Below are positions 5,773 to 8,693 of a stretch of 8,693 nt of DNA, in pieces. Numbering within the stretch: position 1 is the stretch's first letter; the number at the start of each line of letters is the position of its first letter. The notes under the pieces were generated by a model that was not told where the DNA came from, searched no databases, and was given only the letters and a program-made list of their open reading frames with translations. The position numbers were made by a program, and so were the translations under genes. Source of the DNA: Spirochaetota bacterium (GTDB lineage: Bacteria; Spirochaetota; Spirochaetia; Treponematales; Breznakiellaceae); the NCBI GenBank assembly GCA_023398155.1, contig JAEWSV010000126.1:1-8693 (forward strand), read 5' to 3'.

Positions 5773-7541
5773 GCCGGATCGGTCGGCCGGGGGAGGATCA
5801 CGGTAAAGGCGGACCCGCTTCCTTCCCTGCTTTCCGCGGATACCGACCCTCCGTGGAGACTCACCACGTGCTTGACGATGGAGAGTCCGAGGCCGGTGCC
5901 TCCCGCCTCGCGGCTACGGGCCTTGTCCACCCGATAGAAACGTTCGAAGGTGCGCGGCAGGTCCTTGGCGGGGATGCCGCAGCCCCGGTCCACGACGCGG
6001 ATAGCCACGGCGGTATCCCGCCTCTCCGCTTCCAAGCGCACTACGGTCTCTGTCGGAGAATACTTGACGGCGTTGTCGACCAGGTTCACGAAGGCCTGCT
6101 CGATGAGGGTCGGACTCACGTCCACCTCGATTTCGGCAGGACAGGCGATGTCGATTCGGATATTTTTCTCCGCCGCCTCATGGGCGCAGACGAGCCGGGC
6201 GTTCTCCAGGAGGAGCGAGAGGGCGACGCGTTCGGTCTTGAGCGGCAGCTCGTCCTGCCGTTCGAGGCGCGCGAGCGAGAGGAGGTCTTCCACGATGCGC
6301 TCGAGCCGATCGGCCTGTTTCGCGATGATCGCGAGATAGCGAGCCGCGCGATCCGGATCGTCGAGCGCTCCTTCGGCGAGGGTCTCCACGAAGCCCTTGA
6401 TCGAGGTGATCGGCGTCCTGAGCTCGTGCGAAACGTTGGCGACGAAATCCTTACGGACGTTTTCCAGCTCCACGAGGCGGGTGATGTCGTGGAGCACGAG
6501 GAGGCAGCCGCCTCGCCCCGGTATGCGCGCCGCGTACACTTGGAGCGTGCGCGGCGTCTCTACCCAGGTGGTCACCGTCCCTTCCACTAGGTCGTCCCCG
6601 GACAAGGCTTCCTCCGCGTAGAGCCGGAGGTCGGTGGCTCGGAAGATTTCCAGGAGGGGCTTCCCGATGGGAGAGGCGGCCGACGCCGAAGGGAATAAGC
6701 GGAGGGCCGCCGCGTTGGTCTGGGTGATCCTGAGCTCCCCGTCCAGGACGACGACGCCCTCTGCCATGGCGCCGAGGATGGCCTCTGCCTCGCGTCGGCG
6801 CCGTTCCGCGTCGTCGATGCGGCGCCGGAGTTCTTCCGCCATGGAATTCATCGTTTCCGCGAGCGTGCGGATCTCCTCGGGCTCGGCGACCGACGCGCGG
6901 TGGTCCAGCTCGCCCGAGCCGAAGCGGCGGGCCGTCTGCGCGAGTTGTTCGAGCGGCCGGTTGATGCGGCGGGTGACCAGGAAGGCCAGGGCGGCCGCGA
7001 CGAGGAGGGCCGCGAAGCCGCCGAGCGCGAGCGTTCCGTAGAGGTCGGCCAGCCGGTTGCGGAGGAGCGGGAGGGGCATGGAAGTGCGGATGACGGCGAC
7101 CGGCGCGGCGGTATCGGGAACCGGACGGGCCAGGTAGAGGAGCTCCACGCCGATCGATTCGGATGTCCTGAGCGCCTGGCCCTCGCCGCGGGAAAGCGCC
7201 GCCATGACTTCCGGGCGGCTTCCGTGGTTTTCCAGACCGGCTGGGTCGGCCTTGGAATCGGCCAACACGGTCCCGTCCGGAGCGAGGATGGTGACCCGGA
7301 AATCCCGATTGGAAAAAAGCGTTTTGAGCGCGCCATCCATATCGTTCGACGGGATCGATGAGCCTTCGCGGGGGTAAAACCGGTTCTCCGTGACCGCGAT
7401 CAGGTCGGCGAGCTGGGTCCGCGTCGAATCGTGCACCGCCGAGCGTACGACCGCCGTGGCGACGACGGAGAGGGCGGCTATGCAGACGAGGACGACGACG
7501 ATGTAGGTAGGATAAACCTGGGAGAGGAGGTTGCGCCTCAT
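5769..7541 (-). CDS. phoR: PhoR-like membrane sensor histidine kinase
   Basis: A 590-residue kinase that would autophosphorylate and pass phosphate to the PhoB-type regulator encoded just upstream. In order: an N-terminal membrane segment (about 12-33), an extracytoplasmic sensor region of roughly 130 residues (34-165), a second membrane segment (about 170-190), HAMP (about 188-245), a PAS domain (about 250-355), HisKA with the H box VSHELRTP (370-377, His372), and a HATPase domain with N box NLVDNAVKYS (486-495), DRGCGIP (518-524), FERFYR (532-537) and GGTGLGL (547-553). All catalytic boxes are intact. The extended sensor region plus PAS matches PhoR of Gram-positive type rather than the short E. 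coli form. ATG 7541 is chosen: it overlaps the phoB stop as ATGA and is followed by the membrane segment. The longer reading to 7790 would overlap phoB out of frame. Confidence 0.92.
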   Translation of the reverse strand: MRRNLLSQVYPTYIVVVLVCIAALSVVATAVVRSAVHDSTRTQLADLIAVTENRFYPREGSSIPSNDMDGALKTLFSNRDFRVTILAPDGTVLADSKADPAGLENHGSRPEVMAALSRGEGQALRTSESIGVELLYLARPVPDTAAPVAVIRTSMPLPLLRNRLADLYGTLALGGFAALLVAAALAFLVTRRINRPLEQLAQTARRFGSGELDHRASVAEPEEIRTLAETMNSMAEELRRRIDDAERRRREAEAILGAMAEGVVVLDGELRITQTNAAALRLFPSASAASPIGKPLLEIFRATDLRLYAEEALSGDDLVEGTVTTWVETPRTLQVYAARIPGRGGCLLVLHDITRLVELENVRKDFVANVSHELRTPITSIKGFVETLAEGALDDPDRAARYLAIIAKQADRLERIVEDLLSLARLERQDELPLKTERVALSLLLENARLVCAHEAAEKNIRIDIACPAEIEVDVSPTLIEQAFVNLVDNAVKYSPTETVVRLEAERRDTAVAIRVVDRGCGIPAKDLPRTFERFYRVDKARSREAGGTGLGLSIVKHVVSLHGGSVSAESREGSGSAFTVILPRPTDPA

Positions 7542-8248
7542 GCCGGCCTGTCCCCGTCCCTGAACCGGTAGCCGACGCCGCGCACCGTCTCGATGCGGTC
7601 GCCGAGGAGGCCGAGTTTCTTGCGGAGGCCCAGGATCTGCACGTCCACCGACCGCTCGGTCACGGGGTAGTCCTTTCCCTTGACCGCGTCGATGATCCGG
7701 TTGCGCGGGAATACCCAGCCGGGATTGTGCATGAGGAAGTCGAGGAGGGCGAATTCCGTCGCGGAAAGTTCTACCGGCGCGCCGTCGCAACTCACTTCGT
7801 GCCTCGACGCGTCCAGCCTGAGGCCGCCGATCTCCACGATATCGAGCTGGTTCGACCGTTCCGGCCGTTTGTCCGCGGTGCGGCGGAGCAGGGCGCGGAT
7901 CCGCGCGATCAATACTTTGGGGCTGAAGGGCTTGGTGACGTAATCGTCCGCGCCGAGTTCCAAGCCCGTGACGATGTCGCCGTCCTCGCTTTTCGCGGTG
8001 GCCAGGATGACGGGTATGCGCGCGCTCGCCGGATCGCCTTTCAAGGACCGCAACACGTCCAAGCCGTCCGCTCCCGGCAACATGATGTCCAGGAGGATAA
8101 GGTCGGGATTCGCCGTCGGCAGCTGGGCGAGAGCCCGTTCTCCGCTTTCGACGGCCGCTACGGTATAGCCTTCTTTGCCTAAATTGTAGGAAACGAGTTC
8201 CCGGATATCCGGATCGTCCTCAACCACCAATATCGTCGCCTTCGCCAA
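7538..8248 (-). CDS. phoB: PhoB-like response regulator (OmpR/PhoB family)
   Basis: A 236-residue two-domain regulator. The receiver domain (1-123) has the acidic pair Asp11-Asp12, phosphoacceptor Asp54 (LLDIMLPG), Thr84 and Lys106 (TKPF). The C-terminal winged helix (about 137-231) shows LSATEFALLDFLMHNPG, the recognition helix region TERSVDVQILGLRKKL and RGVGYRF. Phosphorylated members activate phosphate-starvation genes by binding Pho boxes; none is obvious in this window. The start is TTG at 8248-8246, supported by GGAGG 6 nt upstream. There is no ATG in a better place. It ends in a 4-bp overlap with phoR and starts 50 bp after phoU, so the three are likely co-transcribed. Assignment to the phosphate system rests mainly on the neighbouring phoU and phoR. 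Confidence 0.93.
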   Translation of the reverse strand: MAKATILVVEDDPDIRELVSYNLGKEGYTVAAVESGERALAQLPTANPDLILLDIMLPGADGLDVLRSLKGDPASARIPVILATAKSEDGDIVTGLELGADDYVTKPFSPKVLIARIRALLRRTADKRPERSNQLDIVEIGGLRLDASRHEVSCDGAPVELSATEFALLDFLMHNPGWVFPRNRIIDAVKGKDYPVTERSVDVQILGLRKKLGLLGDRIETVRGVGYRFRDGDRPA

Positions 8249-8254
8249 GCGCCG

Positions 8255-8259
8255 CCTCC
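8255..8259 (-). promoter_or_regulatory. Shine-Dalgarno site that fixes the TTG start of phoB
   Basis: GGAGG on the - strand (plus-strand CCTCC at 8255-8259) lies 6 nt before the TTG at 8248. This decides in favour of a non-ATG start for the regulator. A strong ribosome site paired with a weak start codon suggests tuned translation. Confidence 0.75.
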
Positions 8260-8298
8260 CCGTGATCGCCCGCCGCCCTAGCCGGAAGCCGGGTTTCG

Positions 8299-8693
8299 CT
8301 ATTCGTTGAGCTCCACGTGCCGCCCTTCGACGCAGTACACCACCGCTTCGCAGATGTTCGTCACGTGATCCCCGAGCCGTTCCAGGAAGCCCGAAGTCTG
8401 GATGATCTTGGTACCCTGCCGTACCTTATCGGGGTTGTCGTGGAGGTACGTCAGGAGTTCGGTCATCAAAGCCTTGTGCTCGGCGTCCACGCCGTCGTCC
8501 ATCGATGCGGTTTTCCTGGCCTTCTCGGTGTCCAGTTCGAGGTAGGCCTCCACCGCGCCGCGTATCATGGCGCAGCCGGTCTCCGCCATGCGCTCCAGAT
8601 TCCCGAGGGGTTCGATATAGGGCTCGCCTTCGAGTTTGAGGGAAGCCTTCGCCAAATGCACCGCATGGTCCCCGATACGCTCGAGTTCATCGA
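8299..8693 (-). CDS. phoU: PhoU phosphate-signalling protein, C-terminal part
   Basis: The 5' end is cut by the window edge; about 130 residues are visible, ending at TAG 8301-8299. PhoU proteins consist of two similar three-helix bundles, each with a metal-binding E-R-x2-D signature. The first appears right at the edge (ELERIGDHAVHLAKA) and the second near the end (GFLERLGDHVTNICEAVVY). PhoU binds the Pst transporter and the PhoR kinase and keeps PhoB signalling off when phosphate is plentiful. It precedes phoB by 50 bp on the same strand, with only a small CCGG-CTT-CCGG dyad and no terminator in the gap. pst transporter genes probably lie further upstream outside the window. A GTG at 8661 is an internal valine codon, not the start. 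Confidence 0.94.
   Translation of the reverse strand, partial: DELERIGDHAVHLAKASLKLEGEPYIEPLGNLERMAETGCAMIRGAVEAYLELDTEKARKTASMDDGVDAEHKALMTELLTYLHDNPDKVRQGTKIIQTSGFLERLGDHVTNICEAVVYCVEGRHVELNE

Noticed and set aside
5409..6590. Long + strand open frame of 393 codons
   Set aside because: It lies antisense to the uridylyltransferase and phoR genes, has low-complexity Arg/Ser-rich composition and no family motif; it is a product of GC-rich codon bias.
7542..7790. N-terminal extension of PhoR
   Set aside because: It overlaps phoB out of frame and is Arg/Pro-rich without domain features. The ATG at 7541 overlaps the phoB stop and precedes the membrane helix.
8249..8298. Terminator or separate promoter between phoU and phoB
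   Set aside because: Only a 4-bp CCGG dyad with no T-run is present, and no convincing -35/-10 pair was seen, so co-transcription is the simpler reading.

Overview
The window is GC-rich, densely packed bacterial DNA carrying chromosomal housekeeping and regulatory genes. No insertion sequence, phage gene, CRISPR array or replication origin is visible. Codon use looks uniform from gene to gene. The organism cannot be named from the sequence. A Fur/PerR-type regulator, a PhoU-PhoB-PhoR set and a uridylyltransferase with an unusual nucleotide-binding loop would fit a GC-rich spirochaete, but that is a weak inference.

Left part (1-2847): the 3' end of a Fur/PerR-family gene on the + strand is followed by a perfect 16-bp tandem duplication. 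Convergent to it is a MocR-type regulator (GntR-like winged helix fused to an aminotransferase-like domain) on the - strand. A stand-alone class I/II PLP aminotransferase is transcribed divergently from it. The two start codons are about 70 bp apart. The divergent promoters overlap and are laced with a direct repeat and a short palindrome, as expected when a MocR protein controls its neighbour and itself.

Middle part (2848-4144): a single tRNA-Cys(GCA) with its own promoter and a strong intrinsic terminator. An exact 18-bp inverted copy of the tRNA 3' end follows. A LacI-family repressor comes next, and its best promoter places the transcript start almost on the ATG.

Right part (4148-8693, all - strand): transcription runs phoU (5' end outside the window), phoB, phoR, then a UDPGP-family uridylyltransferase. 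phoB and phoR overlap by 4 bp (ATGA). The uridylyltransferase has its own promoter, whose -35 box contains the phoR stop codon; it may also be read through from the pho operon, since no terminator lies between them. PhoR senses and phosphorylates PhoB, and PhoU links this pair to the phosphate transporter, whose genes probably lie just beyond the right edge. The uridylyltransferase and lacI genes converge with stop codons 3 bp apart inside one 15-bp palindrome.

I found no clear new biological system. The points most worth a second look are the inverted tRNA-Cys fragment, the stop-creating tandem palindrome at the mocR 3' end, the MocR/aminotransferase control region, two apparently leaderless genes, and the modified loop of the uridylyltransferase.
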